Below the pieces are notes generated by a model. It was not told where the DNA came from. It worked only from the letters and a program-made list of their open reading frames with translations, and searched no databases. A program made the translations under genes and the position numbers. This document shows positions 42,247 through 52,389 of a stretch of DNA of 64,000 nucleotides, piece after piece. The stretch lies in contig NZ_CP071872.1 in the NCBI RefSeq assembly GCF_022647665.1, positions 3,596,001 to 3,660,000 of the forward strand. Reading direction: 5' to 3'. Origin of the DNA: Streptomyces formicae. GTDB taxonomy: Bacteria; Actinomycetota; Actinomycetes; Streptomycetales; Streptomycetaceae. Position 1 is the first letter of the stretch. Every line of letters begins with the position of its first letter.

Positions 42247-42628
42247 GTCTCCTCCTGAAGGTGAGATCCGGCAGGACACGATTCCTACCGACTCATGGCC
42301 CCCAGGGGCGCGCAACTCCGAATGGGGGACGCCCCAATGGCGGCATGGGCCCCCGCCGTGGGGGTTGGTCCGTACGGGTGATCGCTGAAGTGGCCCCCGG
42401 CGGGGTGCTCGTGGGCACCCGGCGTCACACGAACGGGGCGCTGTACGGGTCTTGGCGATCCGCGTGCGGCCCCGCTGCCGGACGACCGCGTCCCGGCCGG
42501 GCGGGCGGCGCCCGCAGGGACGCCGCCGGGTGGCGGAACGGGCTCGTACGCGCCGCCGGACCGATCGGTTGCGCAGTGTCAGCGTCAGGCGGATTCTGGA
42601 ACCTGATGAAGCAGGCCGGTGAGGCGTC
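42247..42628. other. 382-bp divergent promoter region
   Basis: The gap separates the leftward ABM-P450 operon from the rightward SpoIIE-family gene. It contains short GC-rich inverted repeats around 42322-42356 (GGGGGACGCCCC and neighbouring GGGCCCCC). No open frame with a ribosome-binding site was found. Promoters for both sides should lie here, but none matches a consensus well enough to mark. Confidence 0.4.
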
Positions 42629-45025
42629 ATGACGTACGCGAGAAGGGCGACCGGGGACGTCGACCTCCGCGGCCCGCTGGACGTCACCCGGGCCGCGACC
42701 TTCGTCCTCGACGGTCAGGACGTCGTCATCGGCTGGAGCCCGGCGGCGCAGGAGATGCTCGGCTACCGGCCGGGCGACGTCATCGGACGGCCGGCCGGCA
42801 CCTTCCTTGTCCCCGAGTCCGCGGCCGAGTCCGTGACCGGGCCCGAAGCGCGCTTCCCGCAGCGCGACGTCCGGATCGCCGTCCACCGGGACGGTCACCG
42901 TCTGCGACTCGCCACCGCCGTCTGCCGGCTGTCCGGAACCGGACCCGCGGACCGGGTCCTGGTGGCCGCCGAGCACGAGCGGCTCAAGCAGTGGGAAGCC
43001 CAGCTGGCCATGCTCCACGGCCTGGCGACCCAGTCACCGGTGGGCCTCGCCATCTACGACACCGAACTGCGCCTCGTCTGGTGCAACGCCTCGTCCGAGG
43101 AGGAGCTCGGGCGGCCGCTCGCCCACGTCCGCGGAGAGCTGGCCGACGAGCTCTACCCCCAGGGCAGATTCGTGACGCAGGGTTACCCCGAGACGCTCCA
43201 CGAGGTCATGCGCCGGGTGCTGGAGACCGGGGAGCCCATCCTCGATCTGCACTTCCGCGGGGAGCAGCCCAGCGAGCCCGGGAAGGTCCACCTGTGGTCC
43301 TGCTCCTACTACCGGCTGCAGGACGCGGACGGACGCGTGTTCGGGCTGTGCGAGGACGCGTTCGACGTCTCCGACCGCTACGAGGCGCAGCGGCAGCTCA
43401 ATCTGCTGGTCGAGGCCGGCCGCCGCGTCGGCACCACCCTCGACGTGACCGTCACGACGGACGAGCTGGCCGAGGTCGCCGTTCCCGAGTTCGCCGACCG
43501 CGTCGAGATCGACCTCGCCCCCGTGGTACTGGAGGGCGAGGTGCCCGCCGCCGCGGGCCCGAAGGGAACGGAGCTGATCCGCACCTCCTCCCGGTCGGCG
43601 GCGCCCGGGAGCACGGCCGGCGGCACGGGGGAGCCGCGCCGTCCGCCGCGCCCGGTGACGTATCCGGCCGGCTCGCCCCAGCACCGCAGCCTCGCCTCGG
43701 GCGGGCTCGTGACGGAGGACGACACCCTGGTCGTGCCGCTGCGCGCCGGAGGGACCGCCCTCGGCCTGGTGACCTTCGTCCGCCACCGGGCGCCGGGCTT
43801 CTTCGACCGTGCGGCGGTCGCGGTCGCGGACGAGCTGGTGGCCCGGGCCGCCGTCTCCATCGACAACGCCCGCCGCTTCACCCGCGAACGCACCGCGGCC
43901 CTGGCGCTCCAGCGCCAGCTCCTGCCCCAGCATCTGCCGCCGCACTCGGCGGTGGAACTGGCCTACCGCTATCTGCCGACGGACGACCTGAGCGGCGTCG
44001 GCGGCGACTGGTTCGACGCCATCCCGCTCTCCGGAACACGGGTCGGACTCGTGGTCGGCGACGTGGTCGGCCACGGGATCCACGCGGCGGCCACCATGGG
44101 ACGGCTGCGTACGACCGTACGGGCGCTCGCCCCCATGGACATGCCACCCGACGAGCTCCTCAAGCGGCTCGACGATCTCGTGGGGCAGTCCGCGGAAGCC
44201 GGCACGGAAGGGTCCGGCGCCCTGGACGGCAGCGACGACGTCGCGGCCGGGGCCACCTGCCTCTACGCGGTCTACGACCCCGTGTCGCGACGCTGCACCA
44301 TGGCCCGCGCGGGCCATCTGCCGCCGGCGGTGGTCGAACCCGGCGGACGTGTGGTCTTCCCCGATCTGCCGGCCGGCCCGCCGCTCGGGCTGGGCGGGCT
44401 GCCCTTCGAATCGTTCGAGGCCGACCTGCCCGTGGGCAGTCTGCTCGCCCTCTTCACGGACGGTCTGGTCGAGGCGCGCGACCGGGACATCGACAAGGGG
44501 CTGGACACCCTGGGCAGGGTCCTCAGCGAGGGCGCGGACTCCCTCGCCCTGGACGACCTCTGCGACCGGGCGATCTCCGAACTGCTTCCGGACGGCACGA
44601 CCACCGACGACACTGCGCTCCTGCTGGTGCGCACCCGCGAGCTCGACAGCCGCAGGGTCGCCGCCTGGCAGCTGCCGGCGGAGCCGGTCTCCGCCGGCCG
44701 CGCGCGTGAACTGGTCGCCGCCCGGCTGCGGACCTGGGGCCTGGACGAGCTCGTGTTCTCCACCGAGCTGATCGCCAGCGAGCTGGTCACCAACGCGGTC
44801 AGGTATGCCGAGGGCCCGCTGCATGTGCGGCTCATCCACGACCGCACACTCGTGTGCGAGGTCGCGGACGCCGGACACACCGCCCCCCATCTTCGCCACA
44901 GCGGCGAGGACGACGAGGGCGGGCGGGGCCTGTTCATCGTCGCCCAGCTGGTGCTGCGCTGGGGGACCCGCTACAGCCGCCGGGGCAAGACCATCTGGAC
45001 GGAACAGGCACTGCCCTCGGCCTGA
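42629..45025 (+). CDS. PAS-GAF-SpoIIE phosphatase-HATPase regulatory protein
   Basis: This 798-residue protein has two N-terminal PAS-like domains (about 20-105 and 125-255), a GAF-like region (about 260-420), and a PP2C/SpoIIE phosphatase (about 440-650). An RsbW-type HATPase (about 665-790) ends it. Phosphatase metal motifs are intact: GGDWFDAI, GDVVGHG, TDGLVEAR and TTDDTALLLV. The HATPase has ELIASELVTNAVRYA and EGGRGLF. Such streptomycete proteins combine anti-sigma kinase and anti-anti-sigma phosphatase functions in stress-sigma partner switching. It is the intact relative of the truncated gene at 3-1001. GTGAGG lies 5 nt upstream of the ATG. Confidence 0.92.
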   Translation: MTYARRATGDVDLRGPLDVTRAATFVLDGQDVVIGWSPAAQEMLGYRPGDVIGRPAGTFLVPESAAESVTGPEARFPQRDVRIAVHRDGHRLRLATAVCRLSGTGPADRVLVAAEHERLKQWEAQLAMLHGLATQSPVGLAIYDTELRLVWCNASSEEELGRPLAHVRGELADELYPQGRFVTQGYPETLHEVMRRVLETGEPILDLHFRGEQPSEPGKVHLWSCSYYRLQDADGRVFGLCEDAFDVSDRYEAQRQLNLLVEAGRRVGTTLDVTVTTDELAEVAVPEFADRVEIDLAPVVLEGEVPAAAGPKGTELIRTSSRSAAPGSTAGGTGEPRRPPRPVTYPAGSPQHRSLASGGLVTEDDTLVVPLRAGGTALGLVTFVRHRAPGFFDRAAVAVADELVARAAVSIDNARRFTRERTAALALQRQLLPQHLPPHSAVELAYRYLPTDDLSGVGGDWFDAIPLSGTRVGLVVGDVVGHGIHAAATMGRLRTTVRALAPMDMPPDELLKRLDDLVGQSAEAGTEGSGALDGSDDVAAGATCLYAVYDPVSRRCTMARAGHLPPAVVEPGGRVVFPDLPAGPPLGLGGLPFESFEADLPVGSLLALFTDGLVEARDRDIDKGLDTLGRVLSEGADSLALDDLCDRAISELLPDGTTTDDTALLLVRTRELDSRRVAAWQLPAEPVSAGRARELVAARLRTWGLDELVFSTELIASELVTNAVRYAEGPLHVRLIHDRTLVCEVADAGHTAPHLRHSGEDDEGGRGLFIVAQLVLRWGTRYSRRGKTIWTEQALPSA

Positions 45026-45041
45026 GCGCTCGGCCTGAGCG

Positions 45042-46277
45042 TCAGGAACCGACCTTGCGCCTGTTCCAGACGTCGAACCCGACCGCCGCCAGCAGCACCA
45101 GACCCTTGATCACCTGCTGGTAGTCGGTGCCGATGCCGACCAGCGACATGCCGTTGTTGAGCACGCCCAGCACCAGACCGCCGATGATCGCGCCCAGTAC
45201 GGTGCCGACGCCCCCGCTCATCGAGGCGCCGCCGATGAACGCCGCGGCGATGGCCTCCAGTTCGAAGTTGACGCCCGCCTGCGGGACACCGGCGTTGAGC
45301 CGGGCCGCGTACACCACCCCGGCGAGCGCGGCGAGCATGCCCATGTTGGTGAACACCCAGAAGGTGACCCGCTTGTCCTTGACGCCGGAGAGCTTGGCCG
45401 CGGCCTGGTTGCCGCCGAGCGCGTACACATGGCGGCCCACGACCGCGTTGCGCATCACGAAGCCGAAGCCGATGAGGAGCGCGGCGAGCAGCAGCAGGAC
45501 CACCGGCACGCCGCGGTAACTGGCGAGCGTGAGCGTGAAGGCGAGCACGGCGGCGGCCATCGCCACGCACTTGGTGATGAACAACGAGCGCGGCAGGACG
45601 TCGAGTTCGTAGCTCTTCTGCCGGCGCCGGTCACGCACCTCCTGCGTCAGCGCGAAGACGATCAGCAGCAGGCCGAGGACCAGCGTCAGATTGTGGTAGT
45701 TGGTCTCCGGACCGACCTCCGGGAGATAGCCCGTGGAGATCTTCTGGAAGCCCTCGGGGAACGGGCCGAGCGAGCGCGACCCGAGCAGGATCTGCGTACC
45801 GCCCCTGAACAGGAGCATCCCCGCCAGCGTCACGATGAACGACGGGATGCCGACGTACGCGATCCAGAAGCCCTGCCAGGCCCCGGCGGCCGCGCCGATC
45901 GCGAGCGCGATCACCAGCGCGAGCACCCACGGGATGTCGTGCTCGACCATCATCACCGCGCACGCGGCGGAGACGAACGCGGCCAGCGAGCCCACCGACA
46001 GGTCGATGTGGCCCGCGATGATGACGATCACCATGCCGATCGCGAGGACCAGGATGTAGCTGTTCTGGAGGATCAGGTTGGTGACGTTGTTCGGCTGGAG
46101 CAGCACCCCGTCCGTCCAGATCGCGAAGAGCGCGACGATCAGGGCGAGCGCGACGAGCATGCCGTACTGGCGCATGTTGCGGCGCATCGCGTCCAGCAGC
46201 AGAGTGCCGACGGCGGTCCGCCGCGGCGCATCGGCGGGCGGCACGCTGCGCGGGGTCTCAGTGGTGACCGGGCCCAT
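45042..46277 (-). CDS. mmsB: multiple-monosaccharide ABC transporter permease (MmsB/GguB-type)
   Basis: This 411-residue permease has about ten hydrophobic segments and the sugar-permease signature SVGSLAAFVSAACAVMM. It also has the long central loop RDRRRQKSYELDVLPRSLF found in GguB/MmsB-type subunits, and NAVVGRHVYALGGNQAAAKL before the C-terminal helices. It is last in a four-gene run (49907 to 45042) with a barrel-like protein, binding protein and ATPase. It carries sugar across the membrane with MmsA. Its ATG at 46277 lies 5 bp from the ATPase stop. Confidence 0.9.
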   Translation of the reverse strand: MGPVTTETPRSVPPADAPRRTAVGTLLLDAMRRNMRQYGMLVALALIVALFAIWTDGVLLQPNNVTNLILQNSYILVLAIGMVIVIIAGHIDLSVGSLAAFVSAACAVMMVEHDIPWVLALVIALAIGAAAGAWQGFWIAYVGIPSFIVTLAGMLLFRGGTQILLGSRSLGPFPEGFQKISTGYLPEVGPETNYHNLTLVLGLLLIVFALTQEVRDRRRQKSYELDVLPRSLFITKCVAMAAAVLAFTLTLASYRGVPVVLLLLAALLIGFGFVMRNAVVGRHVYALGGNQAAAKLSGVKDKRVTFWVFTNMGMLAALAGVVYAARLNAGVPQAGVNFELEAIAAAFIGGASMSGGVGTVLGAIIGGLVLGVLNNGMSLVGIGTDYQQVIKGLVLLAAVGFDVWNRRKVGS

Positions 46278-46282
46278 TTCCC

Positions 46283-47824
46283 TTACCTCTTGTCCATGGT
46301 CATGTGGCGCATCAGCACTTCCTGGGTGGCCTCGGCGCGCGGGATCTCCCCGGTGAGCCGGCCGGCGGCCATCGTGTAGATGCGGTCGCACATCCCGAGC
46401 AGTTCGGGCAGTTCGGAGGAGATGAAGACGACGGCCTTGCCCTCGGCGGCGAGGCGGTCGATGACGGTGTAGATCTCGTACTTCGCCCCGACGTCGATGC
46501 CGCGCGTCGGCTCGTCGAGGATCAGCACATCGGGACCCGCGAAGATCCACTTGCTGAGGACGACCTTCTGCTGGTTGCCGCCGGAGAGCCGGCCGGCCTG
46601 CTCGAAGACGGTCGGCGCCTTGATGTTCATCGTGCGGCGGTACGACTCGGCGACCCGGGTCTCCTCGTGCTCGTCGACGACACCGCGCCGGGACACCTTG
46701 GGCAGGGCGCTCAGGGTGATGTTCCGGCCGATGGTGTCGATGAGGTTGAGGCCGTAGTGCTTGCGGTCCTCGGTGACGTACGCGATGCCGTGTCCGACCG
46801 CCTCGGGGACGGTACGGGTGCGGATCTCCCGGCCGTCCTTGAGGACGGTGCCGCTGATGCCCCGGCCGTATGAGCGTCCGAAAAGGCTCATCGCCAGCTC
46901 GGTGCGGCCCGCGCCCATCAGCCCCGCCACACCGACGATCTCGCCCCGCCGGACCTGGAGCGAGACCCCGTCGACCACCTTGCGCTGCTGGTCGATGGGG
47001 TGATGCACGGTCCAGTCGCGCACCTCCAGCGCCGGGTGCGCCCCGGCTTCGCCCTCGTACGGCGTCCGCTGCGGGAAGCGGTGGTCGAGATCGCGGCCGA
47101 CCATGCCCCGGATGATCCGGTCCTCGGTCGTCGACTCCGCCCGCACGTCCAGGGTCTCGATGGTGCGGCCGTCCCGGATGATCGTGACCGAGTCGGCCAC
47201 CCGCGCGATCTCGTTGAGCTTGTGCGAGATGATGATCGAGGTGATGCCCTGCTGCTTCAGCTCCAGGATGAGGTCGAGGAGTTTCGCCGAGTCCTCGTCG
47301 TTGAGCGCGGCGGTCGGCTCGTCGAGGATCAGCAGCTTCACCTCCTTCGAGAGCGCCTTCGCGATCTCCACCAACTGCTGCTTGCCGACGCCGATGTCCG
47401 CGACCCGCGTCTGCGGGTGCTCGTCGAGGCCCACCCGCTTGAGCAGCGCCGCCGCGTGCCGCAGTGTCTCGCTCCAGCTGATCACTCCCCGCCGGGCGTG
47501 CTCGTTGCCGAGGAAGATGTTCTCGGCGATGGAGAGGTACGGCACGAGGGCGAGTTCCTGGTGGATGATGACGATGCCGCGTCGTTCGCTCGCCCGGATG
47601 TCCCGGAACGCGCAGGTCTCGCCGCGGAAGCGGATCTCGCCCTCGTAACTCCCGTGCGGGTGGACCCCGCTGAGGACCTTCATCAGCGTCGACTTGCCGG
47701 CGCCGTTCTCCCCGCAGACGGCGTGGACCTCGCCCTCGGCGACGGTGAGCGTGACGTCGGAGAGCGCCCGGACCCCGGGGAAGGTCTTGACGATCGAGCG
47801 CATCTCCAGGACGGGTGCCGTCAC
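46283..47824 (-). CDS. mmsA: multiple-monosaccharide ABC transporter ATP-binding protein (MmsA/GguA-type)
   Basis: This 513-residue double ATPase has Walker [11 protein letters not shown] (residues 37-46), a first-half signature variant near [15 protein letters not shown] and Walker [13 protein letters not shown]. The second half has LMGAGRTEL and signature [14 protein letters not shown], then [12 protein letters not shown]. It belongs to the RbsA/XylG/GguA group of sugar ATPases. The GTG start overlaps the binding-protein stop by GTGA. It powers the MmsB permease. Confidence 0.92.
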   Translation of the reverse strand: MTAPVLEMRSIVKTFPGVRALSDVTLTVAEGEVHAVCGENGAGKSTLMKVLSGVHPHGSYEGEIRFRGETCAFRDIRASERRGIVIIHQELALVPYLSIAENIFLGNEHARRGVISWSETLRHAAALLKRVGLDEHPQTRVADIGVGKQQLVEIAKALSKEVKLLILDEPTAALNDEDSAKLLDLILELKQQGITSIIISHKLNEIARVADSVTIIRDGRTIETLDVRAESTTEDRIIRGMVGRDLDHRFPQRTPYEGEAGAHPALEVRDWTVHHPIDQQRKVVDGVSLQVRRGEIVGVAGLMGAGRTELAMSLFGRSYGRGISGTVLKDGREIRTRTVPEAVGHGIAYVTEDRKHYGLNLIDTIGRNITLSALPKVSRRGVVDEHEETRVAESYRRTMNIKAPTVFEQAGRLSGGNQQKVVLSKWIFAGPDVLILDEPTRGIDVGAKYEIYTVIDRLAAEGKAVVFISSELPELLGMCDRIYTMAAGRLTGEIPRAEATQEVLMRHMTMDKR

Positions 47825-48927
47825 TTCAGGTCACTCGCCTTGATGTAGCCCGAATCGACCAGGACCGACTGGTAGTTGGTCTTGTCGACGCTGACCGGGT
47901 CGAGGAGGAAGGACGGCACGACCTTGATCTCGTTGTTGTAGGTCGTGGTGTCGTTGACCTCGGGCTTCTTGTCGTTCAGCACGGCGTCGGCCATCTGCAC
48001 GGCCTGCTTGGCGAGCGCCCGGGTGTCCTTGTAGACGGTCTGCGTCTGCTGGCCCGCGATGATCGACTTCACCGACGCCACCTCGGCGTCCTGGCCGGTG
48101 ACCACGGGGTAGGGCTTGGCGGCCGTCCCGTACCCGTCCGACTTGAGCGCGGACAGGATGCCGATCGAGATCCCGTCGTACGGGGAGAGGACCGCGTCCA
48201 CGCCCTCGGAGCCGTACGCCTTCGTCAGCAGGTCGTCCATGCGCTTCTGGGCGGTGCCGCCGTCCCAGCGCAGCGTGGTGATCTGCTCCAGCTTCGTCTG
48301 CCCGCTCCTGACGACGAGCTGCTTGCTGTCGATGAACGGCTTGAGGGTCTTCCAGGCGCCCTCGAAGAAGTACCGCGTGTTGTTGTCGTCCGGCGAGCCG
48401 GCGAACAGCTCGATGGTGAACGGGCCCTTCTTCGCCCCGTCCTTCAGCCCGAGCTTCTCGATGATGTAGGTGGCCTGGAGGACGCCGACCTTCTCGTTGT
48501 CGAAGGAGGCGTAGTAGTCGACGTTGGGCGAGCCGAGGATGAGCCGGTCGTACGAGATCACCTTCACGCCCTGGTCGGCGGCCTGGCGCAGCACGTCGGA
48601 GAGCGCCCGGCCGTCGATGGCTGCGACCACCAGGACGTCCACTCCCTTGGTGATCATGTTCTCGATCTGCGAGACCTGCTGGTCGACGTCGTCCTCGCCG
48701 TACTGCAGATCCGTCTTGTAGCCGAGCTTCTTGAACTCGGCGACCATGTTCTGGCCGTCGGCTATCCAGCGCTCGGACGACTTGGTCGGCATCGCGATGC
48801 CGACTGTCGACTCCTCGGCGGACTTCTCCTCCTTGCTGCCGCCCGTGCCGCTCTGGCCGCAGGCGGTCAGGGCGAGGGCGAGGGCGGAGGCGGTGAGGGC
48901 GGTGGTCGCGGCTCGGGAGATACGCAT
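47821..48927 (-). CDS. chvE: ChvE-type sugar-binding lipoprotein
   Basis: This 368-residue periplasmic-binding-protein-like lipoprotein has lipobox LTAC (acylated Cys23). It closely follows the ChvE pattern: [40 protein letters not shown], and [10 protein letters not shown]. ChvE relatives bind galactose, arabinose, xylose, fucose and sugar acids. A ChvE-type receptor fits the adjacent catabolic genes. AAGGA lies 10 nt before the ATG. Confidence 0.9.
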   Translation of the reverse strand: MRISRAATTALTASALALALTACGQSGTGGSKEEKSAEESTVGIAMPTKSSERWIADGQNMVAEFKKLGYKTDLQYGEDDVDQQVSQIENMITKGVDVLVVAAIDGRALSDVLRQAADQGVKVISYDRLILGSPNVDYYASFDNEKVGVLQATYIIEKLGLKDGAKKGPFTIELFAGSPDDNNTRYFFEGAWKTLKPFIDSKQLVVRSGQTKLEQITTLRWDGGTAQKRMDDLLTKAYGSEGVDAVLSPYDGISIGILSALKSDGYGTAAKPYPVVTGQDAEVASVKSIIAGQQTQTVYKDTRALAKQAVQMADAVLNDKKPEVNDTTTYNNEIKVVPSFLLDPVSVDKTNYQSVLVDSGYIKASDLK

Positions 48928-48932
48928 GGCGC

Positions 48933-49907
48933 TCAGTCCTTCTCGGGGTGGGTGACGGGGAACCGGTGGAGCTCGCCGGGCAGGCGGGAGCCGAGCGGGG
49001 ACATCCCGCCGTCGGCGCCGTGCCGGGCCAGCAGATCGAGGACGAGCCGGCCGCGCCGCACCCGTTCCCAGGCGGTGGCCAGCGCGATGTCGCGCAGCTG
49101 GGCGCCGTACGGGTAGATGCCGGGGGCGCGGGAGAGCCCGAACTTGAGGTAGAGCGGCGCGCCTCGGCGGATCAGCTCGGCCGCCTCGTACATCCGGACG
49201 TAGCCGCCGAGGTCGTCGGGCGCTTCGACGTAGAGGTCCATGGGGGCGCGGCTGACCCGCCGGATCTCGGTGAGATGGGCGAGGGCGAGATCCGACGGGA
49301 TGTTGAGGGAGTCGGCGCCGAGCCGTTCGTGGACGGCGTACGCCGCGGGGTTGACCGGACCGATCAGCGCGGACACCTTGAAGGTGGTGTCCGCGGGCAG
49401 GACGCCCGCGACCCGCAGCCGGTGCAGCGTCCACAGCACGCCCTCGTCGGCCACGAGCAGGCAGCGCACCCCCAGCTCCACGGCGCGCAGCGCGTCCTCG
49501 ACGCAGCCGGCGAGCGCGTCATGGCCGCGGGCGCGCAGCCCGGCGCCGCCCGAGTCGGTACGGGTCGCGGCGCCGATGTCCCAGGTGCCGCGCGGGCCGG
49601 TGAACAGGCAGAGCTCGATGGAGCGTTCGGCGCACGCCTCCACCATCTCGGTGATCTCCGCGTCGGTGAGCATCCAGATGCCGCTGCCCTGGCTGATGCG
49701 GTGCACCGGCAGCTCCCGGCGGGCGCTCTCCTCGAGCACGACGGCCAGCGCCTCGGGCCCCTCGACGGAGGGGATCTCGGTGCGCCAGGTGCCGCCGTCG
49801 GGGAAGGCGTGCGGTGAGGCGTCGGAGGGGTCGGTGTCCGGCAGCGCGTGGCCGATACGGGCGAAGGCGTCGGCGCCGGGGCGGCGCGGGGTCGAGGGGG
49901 CTGTCAC
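48933..49907 (-). CDS. unassigned barrel-like protein in the sugar operon (possibly U32-peptidase-related)
   Basis: This 324-residue cytoplasmic protein has no signal or membrane segment. Alternating strand-helix units ([71 protein letters not shown]) suggest a TIM barrel. The end reads [20 protein letters not shown]. It vaguely resembles U32-type proteins but lacks a clear family signature I can name. It is first in the importer operon, 5 bp from chvE, so it probably handles the imported sugar or sugar acid. The GTG start has TAGGAG 5 nt upstream. It is the best local candidate for a new enzyme. Confidence 0.7.
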   Translation of the reverse strand: MTAPSTPRRPGADAFARIGHALPDTDPSDASPHAFPDGGTWRTEIPSVEGPEALAVVLEESARRELPVHRISQGSGIWMLTDAEITEMVEACAERSIELCLFTGPRGTWDIGAATRTDSGGAGLRARGHDALAGCVEDALRAVELGVRCLLVADEGVLWTLHRLRVAGVLPADTTFKVSALIGPVNPAAYAVHERLGADSLNIPSDLALAHLTEIRRVSRAPMDLYVEAPDDLGGYVRMYEAAELIRRGAPLYLKFGLSRAPGIYPYGAQLRDIALATAWERVRRGRLVLDLLARHGADGGMSPLGSRLPGELHRFPVTHPEKD

Positions 49908-49918
49908 GGAACTCCTAT

Positions 49919-49928
49919 GTTCGATATC
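49919..49928. promoter_or_regulatory. IclR-type motif copy at the importer promoter
   Basis: GTTCGATATC, 12 bp upstream of the start of the importer operon, matches GTTCGAAATC at 52200-52209 in 9 of 10 positions. The same 10-bp motif occurs inverted at 52359-52368. Its recurrence at three promoters of the sugar locus suggests shared control by the IclR regulator encoded at 52390. Confidence 0.5.
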
Positions 49929-50006
49929 TCGGACAGGGTTCGGGCCTGGGGGTACGGGGCGGTACGGAGCCGTCGGGCCCCGCACCGCCGGGTGCCACCG
50001 CGTGCG

Positions 50007-51017
50007 TTACGGGCGCAGGAGCACCTTCCCGGCCTTCGGATCCCCGCTGCCGACAAGGGCGATGGCGTCGCCGAACCGCTCCAGCGGATACTCGTGCGTG
50101 ATCAGCGGGGCGGGGTCCAGCAGCCCGAGGCCGAAGGCCCGCACGGCGGCGGCCCAGGCCGACGACGACGCGCCGAAGACGCTGCGCACGGTGAGCTGGG
50201 CGAGCGACAGGCGGACGGGGTCGATCCCGGTCGCCCCCGGCGCGAACATCCCGGTCAGCACCACCCGCCCGCCCCTGCGGGCCAGCGCACAGGCGTCCTG
50301 TGCGGTGCTCGGCGCGCCCGCCGTCTCCACCACCAGGTCGTAGTGCCCGGCCCGTTCCGCCGCCTCGTCAGGGGGGAGCGCCTCGCCCGCCCCGAAGCGC
50401 AGCGCCTGCCGGCCACGGGTCTCCCTCGGGTCGATCGCGGTCAGCAGGGCGGGGGAGTGCGAGGCCAGCAGTTGCACGGCGAGCAGGCCGAGCGTCCCCG
50501 CGCCGACGACCGCGATCCGCTCCCCGGGGCGTGGCTCTCCCGCCCGCACCGCCGCCGCGACCACCGCGGCCGGCTCCAGCAGGGCCGCTGCCCGAAGGTC
50601 GGCGTCGTCGGGCAGGAGGTGCAGCAGCCGGGCGGGGACGGTGACATGGTCGGCGAAGGCGCCGGGCCGGGTGAAGCCCGTCTCGTCGTAGCCGCCCGTG
50701 CAGAGATTGGTGTCGCCCTCGCGGCACCGCTCGCACACACCGCAGGCGCGGAACCCCTCGGCGACGGTCTTCCGGCCCACCAGCGCCGGATCGACGCCCT
50801 TGCCCACCGCCTCGACCGTGCCGGACCACTCATGGCCGGGCACGACCGGATAGCGGACGTAGTCGGCGTCGCGATGGCCGTCGTACACCTCGCGGTCGCT
50901 CATGCAGATCCCGGCGGCGGCGACCCGTACCCGCACCTCGTCCCGCCCCGGTGCCTCCGTCGCGCGCCGGACGAGCCGGTGCTCGCCCGGCCCGTCGACG
51001 ACGATCGCCCGGGTCAC
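50007..51017 (-). CDS. zinc-dependent alcohol/polyol dehydrogenase
   Basis: This 336-residue MDR protein keeps catalytic-zinc residues in GICMSDREVY and GHEW. It has the structural-zinc cysteines in FRACGVCERCREGDTNLC, and Rossmann VVGAGTLGLLAVQLL near residues 168-182. It probably oxidises a sugar or sugar alcohol/acid with NAD(P). The GTG start overlaps the dehydratase stop by GTGA. It should act beside the dehydratase in the same operon. A separate promoter probably drives the importer genes farther left. Confidence 0.9.
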   Translation of the reverse strand: MTRAIVVDGPGEHRLVRRATEAPGRDEVRVRVAAAGICMSDREVYDGHRDADYVRYPVVPGHEWSGTVEAVGKGVDPALVGRKTVAEGFRACGVCERCREGDTNLCTGGYDETGFTRPGAFADHVTVPARLLHLLPDDADLRAAALLEPAAVVAAAVRAGEPRPGERIAVVGAGTLGLLAVQLLASHSPALLTAIDPRETRGRQALRFGAGEALPPDEAAERAGHYDLVVETAGAPSTAQDACALARRGGRVVLTGMFAPGATGIDPVRLSLAQLTVRSVFGASSSAWAAAVRAFGLGLLDPAPLITHEYPLERFGDAIALVGSGDPKAGKVLLRP

Positions 51018-52162
51018 TTGGGCGACCTCTTCTCCCAGCCCTCGGCCCACAGGTCGAAGCGTGCCTTCTGCTGCGGGAACTCTGCCGCGGCGTCCACGTC
51101 CAGCTCGACGCCGAGTCCCGGCGCATGCGAGACCTCGAAGTGGCCGTCGACGACATGGGGCGCGCCGCGCACCACCTTCTTGATCTCCGCGTCCGCGAAG
51201 TCGTTGAAGTGCTCCAGGATCTTGAAGTTGGGGGTGCAGGCGCCGAGTTGCAGCGAGGCTGCCGTCAGGACCGAGCCGCCGACGTTGTGCGGGGCGACGA
51301 GCGTGTAGTGCGTCTCGGCGGTCGCGGCGAGCTTGCGCGTCTCCAGGATGCCGCCGATGTGGCCGACGTCCGGCTGGATGATGTCGGCGGCCTGGGACTC
51401 GAAGAGCTCGCGGAACTCGATCCGGTCGTGGATGCGCTCACCGGTCGCGATCGGCATGTCCACCTTGGCGGCGACCTTCTCCAGCGCCTTGAGGTTCTCC
51501 GGCGGCACCGGCTCCTCCAGCCAGGCCGGCCGGAACGGGGCCAGCTCGCGCGCCAGTCGTACGGCCGTCGCGGGCGAGAAGCGGCCGTGCATTTCCAGCA
51601 TCAGCTCGGCCTCGGGGCCGATGGCGTCCCGTACCGCCTCGATCAACGACACGGCGTACCGGGTCTGTTCGTGGTCGAGCTCGAAGTGGCCGGTCCCGAA
51701 GGGGTCGATCTTCAGCGCCCGGTAGCCGCGTGCGACGACCTCCTGGGCGGCCTTGTGGTACGCCTCCGGGGTCCGCTCGGTCGTGTACCAGCCGTTCGCG
51801 TACGCCTTCACCCGGTCGGTGACCTTGCCGCCGAGCAACTGCCACACGGGCACGCCCAGCGCCTTGCCCTTGATGTCCCAGCAGGCCATCTCCACCACGG
51901 CGATACCGGACATCACGATCTCGCCCGCGCGTCCGTAGTCGCCGTACTTCATCCGGCGCACGAGGTCCTCGACCGCGAACGGGTCCGAGCCGGCGATGTG
52001 GTTGGCCTCCGCCTCGCGAAGGTAGCCGACGAGTGCGTCGGTGCGGCCCAGCATCCGGGTCTCGCCGACTCCGGTGAGGCCCTCGTCGGTGTGGACCAGG
52101 ACATAGGTGAGATTGCGCCAGGGCGTCCCGACGACGTGCGTGCTGATTCCCGTAATGCGCAA
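51014..52162 (-). CDS. enolase-superfamily sugar-acid dehydratase (galactonate-dehydratase-like)
   Basis: This 382-residue protein shows the mandelate-racemase/galactonate-dehydratase layout: an N-terminal cap and a barrel with KIDPFG, LMLEMHGRF, WLEEPVPPEN, IATGERI, DVGHIGG and APHNVGG. The three metal-ligand acids lie in LEMHG, LEEPV and TGERI, and a histidine base lies in APHN. It should dehydrate an aldonate such as galactonate, arabinonate or fuconate to a 2-keto-3-deoxy acid. The start is TTG at 52162 with AAGGGG 8 nt upstream. It leads the leftward catabolic operon. Confidence 0.9.
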   Translation of the reverse strand: MRITGISTHVVGTPWRNLTYVLVHTDEGLTGVGETRMLGRTDALVGYLREAEANHIAGSDPFAVEDLVRRMKYGDYGRAGEIVMSGIAVVEMACWDIKGKALGVPVWQLLGGKVTDRVKAYANGWYTTERTPEAYHKAAQEVVARGYRALKIDPFGTGHFELDHEQTRYAVSLIEAVRDAIGPEAELMLEMHGRFSPATAVRLARELAPFRPAWLEEPVPPENLKALEKVAAKVDMPIATGERIHDRIEFRELFESQAADIIQPDVGHIGGILETRKLAATAETHYTLVAPHNVGGSVLTAASLQLGACTPNFKILEHFNDFADAEIKKVVRGAPHVVDGHFEVSHAPGLGVELDVDAAAEFPQQKARFDLWAEGWEKRSPK

Positions 52163-52187
52163 GGCGATTGCCCCTTGGTCGTTCGGT

Positions 52188-52209
52188 ATTTCGTCACACG
52201 TTCGAAATC
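52188..52209. promoter_or_regulatory. IclR operator candidate 1
   Basis: ATTTCG (52188-52193) and CGAAAT (52203-52208) form a perfect inverted repeat spaced 9 bp; GTTCGAAATC (52200-52209) is the recurring 10-mer. The site lies 26 bp upstream of the TTG start of the dehydratase gene. Confidence 0.55.
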
Positions 52210-52358
52210 GTGGCGCGACCGTAATCAGGCAGGCCGAGGGGTGTCAATGGTTCGTGCACAACCGCGCACCACCGCCCGCAGCAATGCCCGGGCCCGGAGC
52301 ATTGCCCCTCGAACGGAGCTGTGCTTACCCTGTGTTCGCAATACCGATCGTTGACCGA

Positions 52359-52368
52359 AGTTTCGAAC
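52359..52368. promoter_or_regulatory. IclR operator candidate 2
   Basis: AGTTTCGAAC is the inverted form of the GTTCGAAA motif found at 52200. It lies 22 bp before the ATG of the IclR gene, a place suited to autoregulation. Confidence 0.45.
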
Positions 52369-52389
52369 GCGTGGGGTGGGAGGTCGGCC

